Source: Anaerolineae bacterium | GTDB lineage: Bacteria > Chloroflexota > Anaerolineae > B4-G1 | Assembly (NCBI GenBank): GCA_016783285.1 | Contig: JADHWW010000149.1 | Coordinates: 1-15,132, forward strand | DNA: 15,132 nucleotides | Direction of reading: 5' to 3' | Part shown: one piece after another, positions 7,055-13,308 of the stretch | Numbering within the stretch: position 1 is the first letter of the stretch | Layout of the letters: every line of letters starts with the position of its first letter | Notes under the pieces: generated by a model | Seen by the model: only the letters and a program-made list of their open reading frames with translations | The model's database searches: none | What the model was told of the DNA's origin: nothing | Program-made: the position numbers and the translations under genes

Positions 7055-7474
7055 CTACAGCGGCCCTTCAATAATAGTTTCCTCACCGACGACAAATCGT
7101 ACAACGAAGCGGTCGAGCGCGTCTTTGCGCCCGAGTACCGGTGGTATCAGCGAACTGTCCGCGATGGCAACGGGCATTTCAAACTCCTCGTCGCCTAGCC
7201 GGATTTGGACGATGTGGATGAAAGCGGGGAGCACAGCACCGGGGTTAATACCGGACAGTGGGGAATACTGACCAGTGGTGATCTCACCTATCAAAAGCTC
7301 ACCGAGTGGACGCGGCAACACTGAAATGTCTGCACCTGTGTCGGCCAGGAGGTTTTCCAGCAGTACCCATCGCCCCAGCAGTTCGGAGTATGCTTCCAGA
7401 GATATAAGCGGCCGCAACACGGTGCCAAAGATGACGCTCGTTCCCTCAACGTACGGAAAGTTCAAAGCAGACAT
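7055..7474 (-). CDS. retropepsin-like aspartic protease, single-domain
   Basis: The 139-residue protein carries the aspartic protease signature LADTGADISVLP, with catalytic Asp45 in DTGA (45-48). PPVLGRKDALDRF follows at 111-123; its hydrophobic-hydrophobic-Gly motif (VLG) is the second retropepsin hallmark. One active-site Asp per chain means it should act as a homodimer, like viral retropepsins. No signal peptide or transmembrane segment is seen, so it is probably cytoplasmic. No reverse transcriptase or integrase is nearby, so this is not a retroelement. Its start (ATG at 7474) overlaps the end of the small upstream gene by 13 bases, so the two are translationally coupled. Substrate unknown. 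Confidence 0.8.
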   Translation of the reverse strand: MSALNFPYVEGTSVIFGTVLRPLISLEAYSELLGRWVLLENLLADTGADISVLPRPLGELLIGEITTGQYSPLSGINPGAVLPAFIHIVQIRLGDEEFEMPVAIADSSLIPPVLGRKDALDRFVVRFVVGEETIIEGPL

Positions 7475-7662
7475 ATCAGCACCGCCTCAGGCAATCGCCA
7501 AGCAATCGAAACACGCTTGGTCGGGTTGGCTTGGACGATCTCTATGTATTTTTGCTTCACGTTCAAGCCCTGCCATACTTTCTCATCATCCACTTTGATG
7601 ATATACTCAAAATCAGGCTTCTCACCGGCCTTTTTCTTAATCTCTGCGTTATCGCCGTTCAT
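7462..7662 (-). CDS. small DUF5678-like protein coupled to the retropepsin
   Basis: The 66-residue hypothetical has a charged N-terminus (NAEIKKKAGEKPDFEY) and a compact region with W-x-G-L-N-V-K and KRVSIAWRLPEAVLI. This resembles the short DUF5678 type found beside bacterial and archaeal retropepsins (tentative recognition). ATG 7662 is chosen over GTG 7668 because GGAGGTG lies directly before it and would overlap the GTG. It has its own promoter upstream. It could be a partner, substrate or regulator of the protease. Function unknown. Confidence 0.6.
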   Translation of the reverse strand: MNGDNAEIKKKAGEKPDFEYIIKVDDEKVWQGLNVKQKYIEIVQANPTKRVSIAWRLPEAVLICLL

Positions 7663-7694
7663 TTTCACCTCCCATTGGTTCCTTCTATTTTGTT

Positions 7695-7723
7695 ATTATA
7701 GTACAACGTGGGAATGTGGGCAA
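7695..7723 (-). promoter_or_regulatory. sigma-70-type promoter of the DUF5678-like/retropepsin cassette
   Basis: On the minus strand, TTGCCC (7718-7723) and a perfect TATAAT (7695-7700) are separated by 17 bases. The predicted transcript would begin near 7688, about 25 bases before the ATG at 7662. Confidence 0.65.
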
Positions 7724-7956
7724 ACGGATTGGCTGGCGGCAGCATACTGCGATTGCGAATCGGCGGATGGGCGAATCATAGGGAAAGAGGTTACGGGGAG
7801 CCGCTGGCCGTGGAAATCGGGAAGATGGCGGGGCGTGACGCCGTCGTGGTAGAGATCGCGCTATCTCCCGGCTAGACAGCGACGCTCACCTGGAGCGACG
7901 GCGCGTTGCGTGCTACCACGCAGTCGTAGCCTGTTTGATACGGCGACACTTGCGGC
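7724..7956 (+). pseudogene. intergenic stretch with a possible decayed coding remnant
   Basis: No intact gene. A + frame at 7798-7926 reads EPLAVEIGKMAGRDAVVVEI, then ALSPG, a stop at 7873-7875, then TATLTWSDGALRATTQS and a second stop. The composition looks protein-like but I recognise no family. If real, it may belong with the remnant left of the protease cassette. Confidence 0.2.
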
Positions 7957-10107
7957 CTATATCATCTCCGCCGCACGACGCGCCGCCGGGACGTATAACC
8001 GCTCGGTGTACTCCTTGACCATGCGGCGGGTACAAAAGACCGGCATCGCCGTGCGGATCGCTTCCTTCATCACCCGCACCCAGCCCCGGGGCACATCGTC
8101 GCTATCCCGCTTGTAGAACAGTGGCGCGACCTCGTCCTCGAGCAGGCGATACAGCGCCTCCGCGTCGGCCCCGTCCTGCGCGGCCGGATCGTCGTATTCC
8201 TTCCCGGCGTCAATCGCCCAGCCGTTGGCCCCGTTGTACCCCTCGGCCCACCAGCCGTCGAGCACGCTCAGGTTGGGGATGCCGTTGGCGGCCGCCTTCT
8301 GGCCGCTGGTGCCGCTGGCCTCGCGGGGAGGGCGGGGAGTGTTCAGCCACACGTCCACCCCCTGCACCAGGTAGCGCGCCACCTGCAGGTCATAGTCCTC
8401 AATGAAAGCGATGCGTCCACCTATCGCCGGGGTCTTGGCGACTTTGCAGACGTGTTGAAGCAGCCGCTTGCCCCCCTCGTCGGCCGGGTGGGCCTTGCCG
8501 GCAAAGATGAACTGCACAGGGCGATGCCGGTCGTGGAGAAGGCGCTTCAGCCGCTCGAAATCGTGGAGGATGAGCGTGGCTCGCTTGTAGGTGGCGAAGC
8601 GGCGGGCGAAGCCGATGATGAGCGCGTCGGGGTCCAGAAATGTCCCGGCGCTCAGTATCTGCTCAGGGACCCTCTCTCCTGCCACGTAGTATCTGCGCGC
8701 CCGCTCACGGATCAAGGCCATCAACTTGCGCTTGAGGTGCAGGTGCGCGTTCCACAGTTCTTCGTCGGGCACGTCGAGGATGCGCTCCCACAACACGGGG
8801 TCGTCGTGCCGCTCGATCCAGTCGGGCCCCAGATACTTGCGGTAGATCTTGTTCACCGCCTCGCCGATCCAGGCCGGCACGTGGATGCCGTTGGTGACGT
8901 GCGAAATGGGCACCTCGTCCACCGACCTGTCGGGCCAGGCCGACTGCCACATGCGGCGCGACACCTCGCCGTGCAGTTTGCTGACCGCGTTGCACTGCCC
9001 GCACATACGCAACGCCAGCACGGTCATATTAAAGCCCTGCCGATCCCCTGCGTGGCTACCCAATTCCAGGAACCCCTCCCGGCTCAATCCCAGGTGGGGC
9101 CAGTAGGCGTGGAAATATTTCTCGACCAGGTGAAAGGGGAAAACGTCGTGACCTGCTGCCACAGGCGTGTGGGTGGTGAAGACGGTCGTCGCCCGCACCG
9201 CCTGGCGGGCCTCGTCGAACGACTGCCCGGCCTCGACCAGTTCACGCGCGCGCTCCAGCACCAGAAAGGCGGAGTGCCCCTCGTTGAGGTGAAAGACGAG
9301 CGGGTCAATCCCCAGCGCCCGCAGTACCCGCACACCACCGATGCCCAGCACGATCTCTTGCTGGATGCGCATCTCCTGGTCTCCGCCGTACACCCGGGCG
9401 GTCAGTTCCCGATCCCAGGGATCGTTCAGGTCGTTGTCGGCGTCCATCAGGTAGAGGCGTGTGCGCCCAGCCTGGACGCGCCAGACTTGCAGATGCACGG
9501 TGCGGTCGCCCACTTGGACCGGGACGAACAGACATTCTCCATCGCCGCATCGGGCCTCGCGGACAGCAACCTCCTCTGGTTTGAAGCGCGGGTAGATTGC
9601 CTCCTGCCACCCATCGGCGGTGATGCGCTGGCGAAAGTAACCCATCTCGTAGAGGAAGCCCACCCCCACAAAAGGCAGCCCGATGTCGCTGGCCTCTTTA
9701 CAGTGGTCGCCCGCCAGCACTCCTAAACCGCCCGAATAGATGGGCAGCGATTGATGCAGCCCAAACTCGGCCGAGAAGTAGGCGACGGGGCGCTCCGTCA
9801 GATCAGGATGATGGGCCGGAAACCAGAGATGCCCGTTGCTCAGGTCGGTGTCAAGCGCCATCAGCACGGCGTCGTACTGGCGGAGGAAAGTCGGGTCGGC
9901 GACCAGTTCCTCCAACCGCTCCTGCGACACCTCCAGCAGCATTTTCACCGGGTTGTGGCCAGTACTGCGCCACGACGGATAGTCGAGCATCTTGAACAAA
10001 TCACGGGCTTTACGGTGCCAACTCCACCAAAAGTTGTACGCCAATTCCTCCAGACGCGCAATGCGCGGGGGGATCGTGGCCGATAGCGATGAGGTTCCAG
10101 TCTGCAA
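7957..10107 (-). CDS. glgP: alpha-glucan (glycogen/maltodextrin) phosphorylase, short GT35 type
   Basis: Cytoplasmic phosphorolysis of alpha-1,4-glucans to glucose-1-phosphate. At 716 residues it belongs to the compact group of GT35 phosphorylases, shorter than the ~800-850 residues of animal and E. coli enzymes. Recognisable segments are AYFSAEFGLHQSLPIYSGGLG (from 109), GDHCKEASDIGLP, HLNEGHSAF (273-281), FTTHTPVAAGHD, the phosphate/PLP-binding RRFATYKR (502-509), and EASGTSGQKAAANG with Lys604 as the expected pyridoxal-phosphate lysine. The start is TTG 10107, supported by a strong GGGAGGAG eight bases upstream; no ATG fits better because the family N-terminus (PPRIARLEELAYNFWWSWH) begins near residue 13. 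It lies downstream of a membrane protein on the same strand, separated by a hairpin repeat. Confidence 0.95.
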   Translation of the reverse strand: MQTGTSSLSATIPPRIARLEELAYNFWWSWHRKARDLFKMLDYPSWRSTGHNPVKMLLEVSQERLEELVADPTFLRQYDAVLMALDTDLSNGHLWFPAHHPDLTERPVAYFSAEFGLHQSLPIYSGGLGVLAGDHCKEASDIGLPFVGVGFLYEMGYFRQRITADGWQEAIYPRFKPEEVAVREARCGDGECLFVPVQVGDRTVHLQVWRVQAGRTRLYLMDADNDLNDPWDRELTARVYGGDQEMRIQQEIVLGIGGVRVLRALGIDPLVFHLNEGHSAFLVLERARELVEAGQSFDEARQAVRATTVFTTHTPVAAGHDVFPFHLVEKYFHAYWPHLGLSREGFLELGSHAGDRQGFNMTVLALRMCGQCNAVSKLHGEVSRRMWQSAWPDRSVDEVPISHVTNGIHVPAWIGEAVNKIYRKYLGPDWIERHDDPVLWERILDVPDEELWNAHLHLKRKLMALIRERARRYYVAGERVPEQILSAGTFLDPDALIIGFARRFATYKRATLILHDFERLKRLLHDRHRPVQFIFAGKAHPADEGGKRLLQHVCKVAKTPAIGGRIAFIEDYDLQVARYLVQGVDVWLNTPRPPREASGTSGQKAAANGIPNLSVLDGWWAEGYNGANGWAIDAGKEYDDPAAQDGADAEALYRLLEDEVAPLFYKRDSDDVPRGWVRVMKEAIRTAMPVFCTRRMVKEYTERLYVPAARRAAEMI

Positions 10108-10121
10108 TGGTCTCTCCTCCC

Positions 10122-10148
10122 GTAGGGGCGCGGTGACCGCGCCCCTAC
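10122..10148. repeat. 12-bp perfect hairpin between glgP and the membrane-protein gene
   Basis: GTAGGGGCGCGG (10122-10133), loop TGA, and its exact complement (10137-10148). The pattern GTAGGGGC...GCCCCTAC resembles dispersed hairpin repeats of Chloroflexota and cyanobacteria (recalled, not searched). It lies two bases past the stop of the upstream minus-strand gene and one base before the glgP SD. There is no T-tract, so any termination would be weak. It may tune expression of glgP relative to the upstream gene. Confidence 0.85.
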
Positions 10149-10150
10149 TT

Positions 10151-10978
10151 TCACGGTGTCATGAGCAGAATAATGGTCAGCACGATGGCGGCGACGATGG
10201 TGAACTCTACCAGGATGGACGCGCTCAGGCGCTCCAGCAGGTGCTGGTGAGCCGCGTTGACAGTGACATAAAAGATGAGCAACAGGAACAACCCGCCAAC
10301 CCAGGCGCTGACTTGCCAATAGTTCAGGGCCCAGGTGCTCTCGCCGACGATGAGGCCGACGATGCCGGCAAACAGAAGCACGCGTCGCAGCGGCACATCC
10401 GCCACGCTTAGCAAATCAAGCGCCAGTAGCGCGGCTGTAAGCAGGGTCAAGGTAGCGGTCACCAGACTGCGGGTGCGGGTATGGTAGATGATAGCAAAAA
10501 GGCTAAAGACCAACAGGTAGGCCAGCACGTTGAGGGCCAGCCGGGTCGCAGGATAGCCAGGGGTATCGGGGGAAACAGACGTGTATTCGGCGGAGATGGT
10601 CAGGCTGATACCGATGCCGGCCAGGGTCAGCCCTCCGATCCACATGGGCCACGTGGGAACACGCGCCAGCAGGTAGGCGGAAAGTCCGGCCAGCACACCG
10701 GGCAGAATCCAGGAGATGTAGATGGGCCGCCCAGAGTGCTCCTCCAGGTGCGGGTGATCGTGCAGGATGAGGCTGGCGCCGGTACAGGTCAGCCCAACCA
10801 TCAGCACGATCAGCAGCCAGGTTCCGGTGACGTGGATCTCCAGAGGCGACCCCAATGGCTGCAAGTTCCATACGTGATCGGGCAGTTCGATGAAGCGAAA
10901 AAGCACGCTGCCCATCAGGAGTACAGCCATCAACACGCTCAAGCGGTCGCGATCCAGGGGTTTGACGGTTTTTTGCAT
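10151..10978 (-). CDS. polytopic integral membrane protein of unknown function
   Basis: The 275-residue protein has about eight or nine predicted membrane helices, for example around residues 14-31, 50-72, 88-108, 110-130, 147-165, 170-190, 198-216, 223-243 and 250-272. A hydrophilic loop HDHPHLEEHSG lies between helices 2 and 3. I do not recognise it securely; it resembles uncharacterised Chloroflexota membrane proteins (possibly the DUF5656 type, low confidence). There is no signal peptide and no catalytic motif. ATG 10978 lacks an SD but lies immediately after the predicted start of transcription of a strong promoter, suggesting a leaderless mRNA. glgP follows on the same strand. Confidence 0.75.
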   Translation of the reverse strand: MQKTVKPLDRDRLSVLMAVLLMGSVLFRFIELPDHVWNLQPLGSPLEIHVTGTWLLIVLMVGLTCTGASLILHDHPHLEEHSGRPIYISWILPGVLAGLSAYLLARVPTWPMWIGGLTLAGIGISLTISAEYTSVSPDTPGYPATRLALNVLAYLLVFSLFAIIYHTRTRSLVTATLTLLTAALLALDLLSVADVPLRRVLLFAGIVGLIVGESTWALNYWQVSAWVGGLFLLLIFYVTVNAAHQHLLERLSASILVEFTIVAAIVLTIILLMTP

Positions 10979-10986
10979 CGGGACGC

Positions 10987-11015
10987 ATTGTACCGTTGGG
11001 GGTGGGATTTGTCAA
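10987..11015 (-). promoter_or_regulatory. near-consensus promoter giving a probable leaderless mRNA
   Basis: On the minus strand, a perfect TTGACA (11010-11015), 17 bases, then TACAAT (10987-10992). Transcription should start near 10980, one or two bases before the ATG at 10978. The lack of an SD in front of that ATG agrees with leaderless translation. Confidence 0.8.
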
Positions 11016-11038
11016 GCGACCTGGGGTGTTCCAGAATT

Positions 11039-12799
11039 TTAAGTATCCCAGGTCATAGTGGGATGACTATTTTTCTGGAACAGCCTTACCCAGGCGAACT
11101 GGCGCCGCAAGGTCCTGGGATAGTAACATTCCAAAACGTCATAGTCTACTTGTTGTCCCCACTGATAAAAGACCCGGGGGTCAATGTAGGACTTGAGGCT
11201 GGTGCTCAGATTCCAGGTGCGCCGCCTGGCGACAATGGTGTCCTTGGTTTTGGCCTTGTCCAGAGCGGCCTGCGCCCGTTGCAGTCTGTTCCTGGCGGTC
11301 TCTATTCTCTTTTTTCCCCGCTCTATCCTCTTGGCGTATCGCACCTGCACTTTGCCGCGTTGAGCCTTTGTTTTGGCATTGGTCTTTTTCTCCCGCGCTT
11401 CGCGCCGCAGCGTTGTCAGTGCCTCTTTGGCCTGACGTACCTGGGAGCGATAACGTGCGACCCGCTCTTTGCGTTTCTCTTGACGCTCTTTGGCGCGTTG
11501 GCGGCGATCTTGCCAGTTGGCCGACGCTGTCTTGTAGTGATTACAAAGCATCGCGGCCTCGAGATTGGCCTGGGCCACCGCTCCCCACTTTTTGTATTCC
11601 GGGTCGCTCACCTCGACCCCCGAGGCCGCCAGGCTGTCGCGGACGGCCTGGGTGGCATGATGGGTACGAAAGACCTTGGCCGTCAACCCGGGGAGGGCCT
11701 CGCCCAGGTAGGCGTTGACGTGGCTACTCCCAATCCCCGGAAAGATCTGTGGCTCGTCGCGCGTGGGATGGCGCTTGCCATTGTTGGCCGAGTTGGATGG
11801 CCGCGCCTCCCGAATGAGTTCCTCCAGGTTTTGTCGCACCACCGGGGGGAGTGGAATCTTTTTGTGCCACAGCACCGAATCCTTGCCCAGGAACCTGAAC
11901 TCGGCTGTGCCGTCGGGGTGCAGCGTAATGTGCTGGGGACGGAGGGTGGTTGCCCCCACTGTATCGGCTTCATCGGGGCTTTTTTCGTCTCCCACCCGCA
12001 AACAGAGCGCGTCAATCAGATAGCAGGCTGTCGCCACCATCCGCCGCCTGGCATCCGCATCCGTCAGGCCCTGCTCGATGTGTACTCGAACTTGGCCCAG
12101 GTTCTCGTTCAACTCTATGGCCTGGTCGAATTTGGCCGCTTGTCGTTCTTGTTTCACCGGCGCGGTGTCGCTCAGCCAGACATACTTTAGTTTGCCAGAG
12201 AGTTTATCCTTCCAGCGCGCCACCCACAGTGACTCTGGCTGCCACACGATCTTTGCCCAGTCACCGGGAGGACGAGGTGCATCGGGACTCAGGTTGAGCG
12301 TGACGTCACTCTGCTGCGGGCCTTTTTTCCACTTGCCGCGCAGCGGATGTTTGCCGCGCCCCATAAAGATGCCGCTGGGCTCGGCAATGTAGCCGCCAAT
12401 CTCGACGCGTTCGCCATCCACGATGGCATAGCCATACTGTTCCTTGAGTTGTTCGCGCTTCGTCTTACGTTGGGCCGCCAGTGCCTTCCGCTCTTCCCGG
12501 GTCAACCGCTTTTTGGCGGCTCGTTCGGCCTGCACGATTTCCAGCGCTGGGCCAAAATCCACCTCGTCAATTGTCAATGGCGGGGTGATGTCCAGTGCAG
12601 TGCTGAAATCGAGTAGAAAATTGCGGACGAATATCGAGTCCTCCACGTAGGGAGTGCCCAGTTTCCTGGCCCAGGCCAGCGCCATCTCTATCTGCCTGGG
12701 AGACAACTCTTTGCGTTCGCCACGCACCGTGAGCTCGAGGTGCGCGGGCAGTGAAACTTGAGTTACCAGGATGCCGTTGTGTAAAAGTTGTTTGAGCAT
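11039..12799 (-). CDS. eukaryotic/thaumarchaeal-type DNA topoisomerase IB
   Basis: A type IB topoisomerase relaxes supercoils through a 3'-phosphotyrosine intermediate. At 586 residues it matches the core, linker and C-terminal domains of human Top1 in order. These are a cap region with LSPRQIEMALAWARKLGT, YGYAIVDGERVEIGGYIAEP, and FMGRGKHPLRG (145-155); then LRVGDEK with Arg268, FLGKDS with Lys306, AKVFRTHHAT with Arg378, and LCNH with His421; a basic helical linker at about 425-525; and SYIDPR with catalytic Tyr538, ending QFAW. All five catalytic residues (human R488, K532, R590, H632, Y723) are conserved. Ordinary bacterial TopIB is the ~300-350-residue poxvirus-like form without this cap and linker. 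The eukaryotic N-terminal tail is missing. ATG 12799 has no SD; TACAAT at 12829-12834 is a weak -10 candidate. Confidence 0.93.
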   Translation of the reverse strand: MLKQLLHNGILVTQVSLPAHLELTVRGERKELSPRQIEMALAWARKLGTPYVEDSIFVRNFLLDFSTALDITPPLTIDEVDFGPALEIVQAERAAKKRLTREERKALAAQRKTKREQLKEQYGYAIVDGERVEIGGYIAEPSGIFMGRGKHPLRGKWKKGPQQSDVTLNLSPDAPRPPGDWAKIVWQPESLWVARWKDKLSGKLKYVWLSDTAPVKQERQAAKFDQAIELNENLGQVRVHIEQGLTDADARRRMVATACYLIDALCLRVGDEKSPDEADTVGATTLRPQHITLHPDGTAEFRFLGKDSVLWHKKIPLPPVVRQNLEELIREARPSNSANNGKRHPTRDEPQIFPGIGSSHVNAYLGEALPGLTAKVFRTHHATQAVRDSLAASGVEVSDPEYKKWGAVAQANLEAAMLCNHYKTASANWQDRRQRAKERQEKRKERVARYRSQVRQAKEALTTLRREAREKKTNAKTKAQRGKVQVRYAKRIERGKKRIETARNRLQRAQAALDKAKTKDTIVARRRTWNLSTSLKSYIDPRVFYQWGQQVDYDVLECYYPRTLRRQFAWVRLFQKNSHPTMTWDT

Positions 12800-13046
12800 A
12801 GTTTGTCTTGTTGATTTTAGATTTGTTGATTGTAACTACTCAGGGGTCATGCGTTTCGGGAACGGATGCGCCAACTTGTTGGCGTCTTGGGTGCTCCTGA
12901 AGCCTCCTATGCGCGATGGACATTGATGACGAGGCCAACCGAAACAAGTTTCGGCTTCCAGACCAGGCGAGTAGTTACTGTTGATTTAGAACTGACGGAA
13001 TGGAGGATAACGCACATGTTCAGAATTGTCAACTGTGCGAACTGTG
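12800..13046. other. intergenic region between divergent topoisomerase and ABC-F genes
   Basis: About 250 bases with no long gene. An AT-rich leader of the topoisomerase gene (12800-12840) contains TTGTTGATT twice. It is followed by the dispersed palindromes, a small ORF with SD (13016) and the left arm of an inverted repeat. A weak minus-strand TTGACA...TATCCT pair (13027-13032, 13004-13009) could be a topoisomerase promoter about 200 bases upstream. Confidence 0.5.
12869..12960. repeat. second genomic copy of the paired palindromes
   Basis: CGCCAACTTGTTGGCG at 12869-12884 and CCGAAACAAGTTTCGG at 12939-12954, the latter within a 23-base stretch (12938-12960) identical to 6192-6214. The spacer between palindromes is 54 bases here and 15 at the HD gene, so the two palindromes move or vary semi-independently. 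This copy is in non-coding DNA. Confidence 0.9.
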
Positions 13047-13087
13047 TTGACAATTTCCCAGAAGCGGGTATACTTAAATCGAGTTAG
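13016..13087 (+). CDS. possible 23-codon small ORF with CxxC motif
   Basis: ATG 13016 follows GGAGG (13002-13006) by nine bases and encodes a 23-residue peptide with NCANC near its start, ending at TAG 13085-13087. It spans the inverted repeat and promoter of the ABC-F leader, so it would be translated only from an upstream transcript. Probably fortuitous, but the SD is good. Confidence 0.2.
   Translation: MFRIVNCANCVDNFPEAGILKSS
13024..13055. promoter_or_regulatory. 10-bp inverted repeat overlapping the -35 box (possible operator)
   Basis: AATTGTCAAC (13024-13033) and GTTGACAATT (13046-13055) are exact complements with a 12-base spacer. The right arm contains the TTGACA -35 box of the ABC-F leader promoter. 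This is the position expected for a repressor operator, though it could also be two back-to-back -35 elements. Confidence 0.5.
13047..13074 (+). promoter_or_regulatory. promoter of the ABC-F leader
   Basis: A perfect TTGACA (13047-13052), 16 bases, then TATACT (13069-13074). Transcription would begin near 13081, giving a leader of about 228 bases before the ABC-F start codon. Confidence 0.75.
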
Positions 13088-13181
13088 CATACTTTTTTTC
13101 AACTTGAAGCGGAGGTAGCAAGGATGACTGACAGCACACGTTCTGGGTATTCTGGGAGGGTGTGCATCCTTGCTATGCTAA
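13084..13181 (+). ncRNA. structured 5' leader enclosing the leader ORF
   Basis: Nested complementary segments: TTAGCATA (13084-13091) with TATGCTAA (13174-13181), TAGCAAGGATG (13116-13126) with CATCCTTGCTA (13165-13175), and GCACAC (13134-13139) with GTGTGC (13160-13165). Some pairings share bases at the junctions, so they may be coaxial or alternative. The second stem contains the ATG of the leader ORF, so translation and folding are mutually exclusive there. Confidence 0.65.
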
Positions 13182-13189
13182 TTCCGTAA
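13124..13189 (+). CDS. 21-codon leader peptide upstream of the ABC-F gene
   Basis: ATG 13124 has GGAGG at 13111-13115, eight bases upstream. It encodes 21 residues beginning MTDSTRSGYSGR and ending CILAMLIP, then TAA. The ORF lies between the leader promoter and the intrinsic terminator, and its start codon is inside a stem. In known ribosome-protecting ABC-F genes, drug-stalled ribosomes on such a short ORF favour antitermination. Here that role is inferred from layout. The peptide itself is not recognised. Confidence 0.6.
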   Translation: MTDSTRSGYSGRVCILAMLIP

Positions 13190-13213
13190 AGTAGCAACAG
13201 GACTCGTAACGCA

Positions 13214-13245
13214 AGCCGTGGGTGCACCAGCCCCACGGCTTTTTT
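13214..13245 (+). terminator. intrinsic terminator in the ABC-F leader (attenuator)
   Basis: AGCCGTGGG (13214-13222) pairs with CCCACGGCT (13232-13240), 9 bp, followed by six T (13240-13245). It lies 25 bases past the leader-ORF stop and 64 bases before the ABC-F ATG, so it would abort transcription of the gene unless overcome. Confidence 0.85.
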
Positions 13246-13308
13246 CGTTCCCTCCCCCCGGTTTCCACCCGCTGGTCTACTCATCTACTATCTCAAAGGA
13301 GTCATCAC

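Noticed and set aside
7055..7474. Retroelement or retrovirus-like protease gene
   Set aside because: No reverse transcriptase, integrase or long terminal repeats nearby. The protein fits cellular retropepsin-like proteases.
8452..9726. A 424-codon + strand open frame opposite glgP
   Set aside because: glgP on the other strand has full family motifs. The antisense frame is a by-product of GC-rich codon use.
10481..12190. A 569-codon + strand open frame opposite the membrane protein and topoisomerase
   Set aside because: It is antisense to two well-supported genes, has no SD, crosses their intergenic promoter, and its translation is low-quality Gly/Pro/Arg-rich sequence without family motifs.
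13081..13245. Known riboswitch or T-box leader
   Set aside because: The T-box consensus and the metabolite-riboswitch cores I know are not visible. The SD-led short ORF fits translation-dependent attenuation better. A covariance-model search would settle it.
13222..13308. Upstream in-frame start for the ABC-F protein
   Set aside because: The extension would be translated from within the terminator hairpin. ATG 13309 has a clear SD and the family-typical N-terminus.
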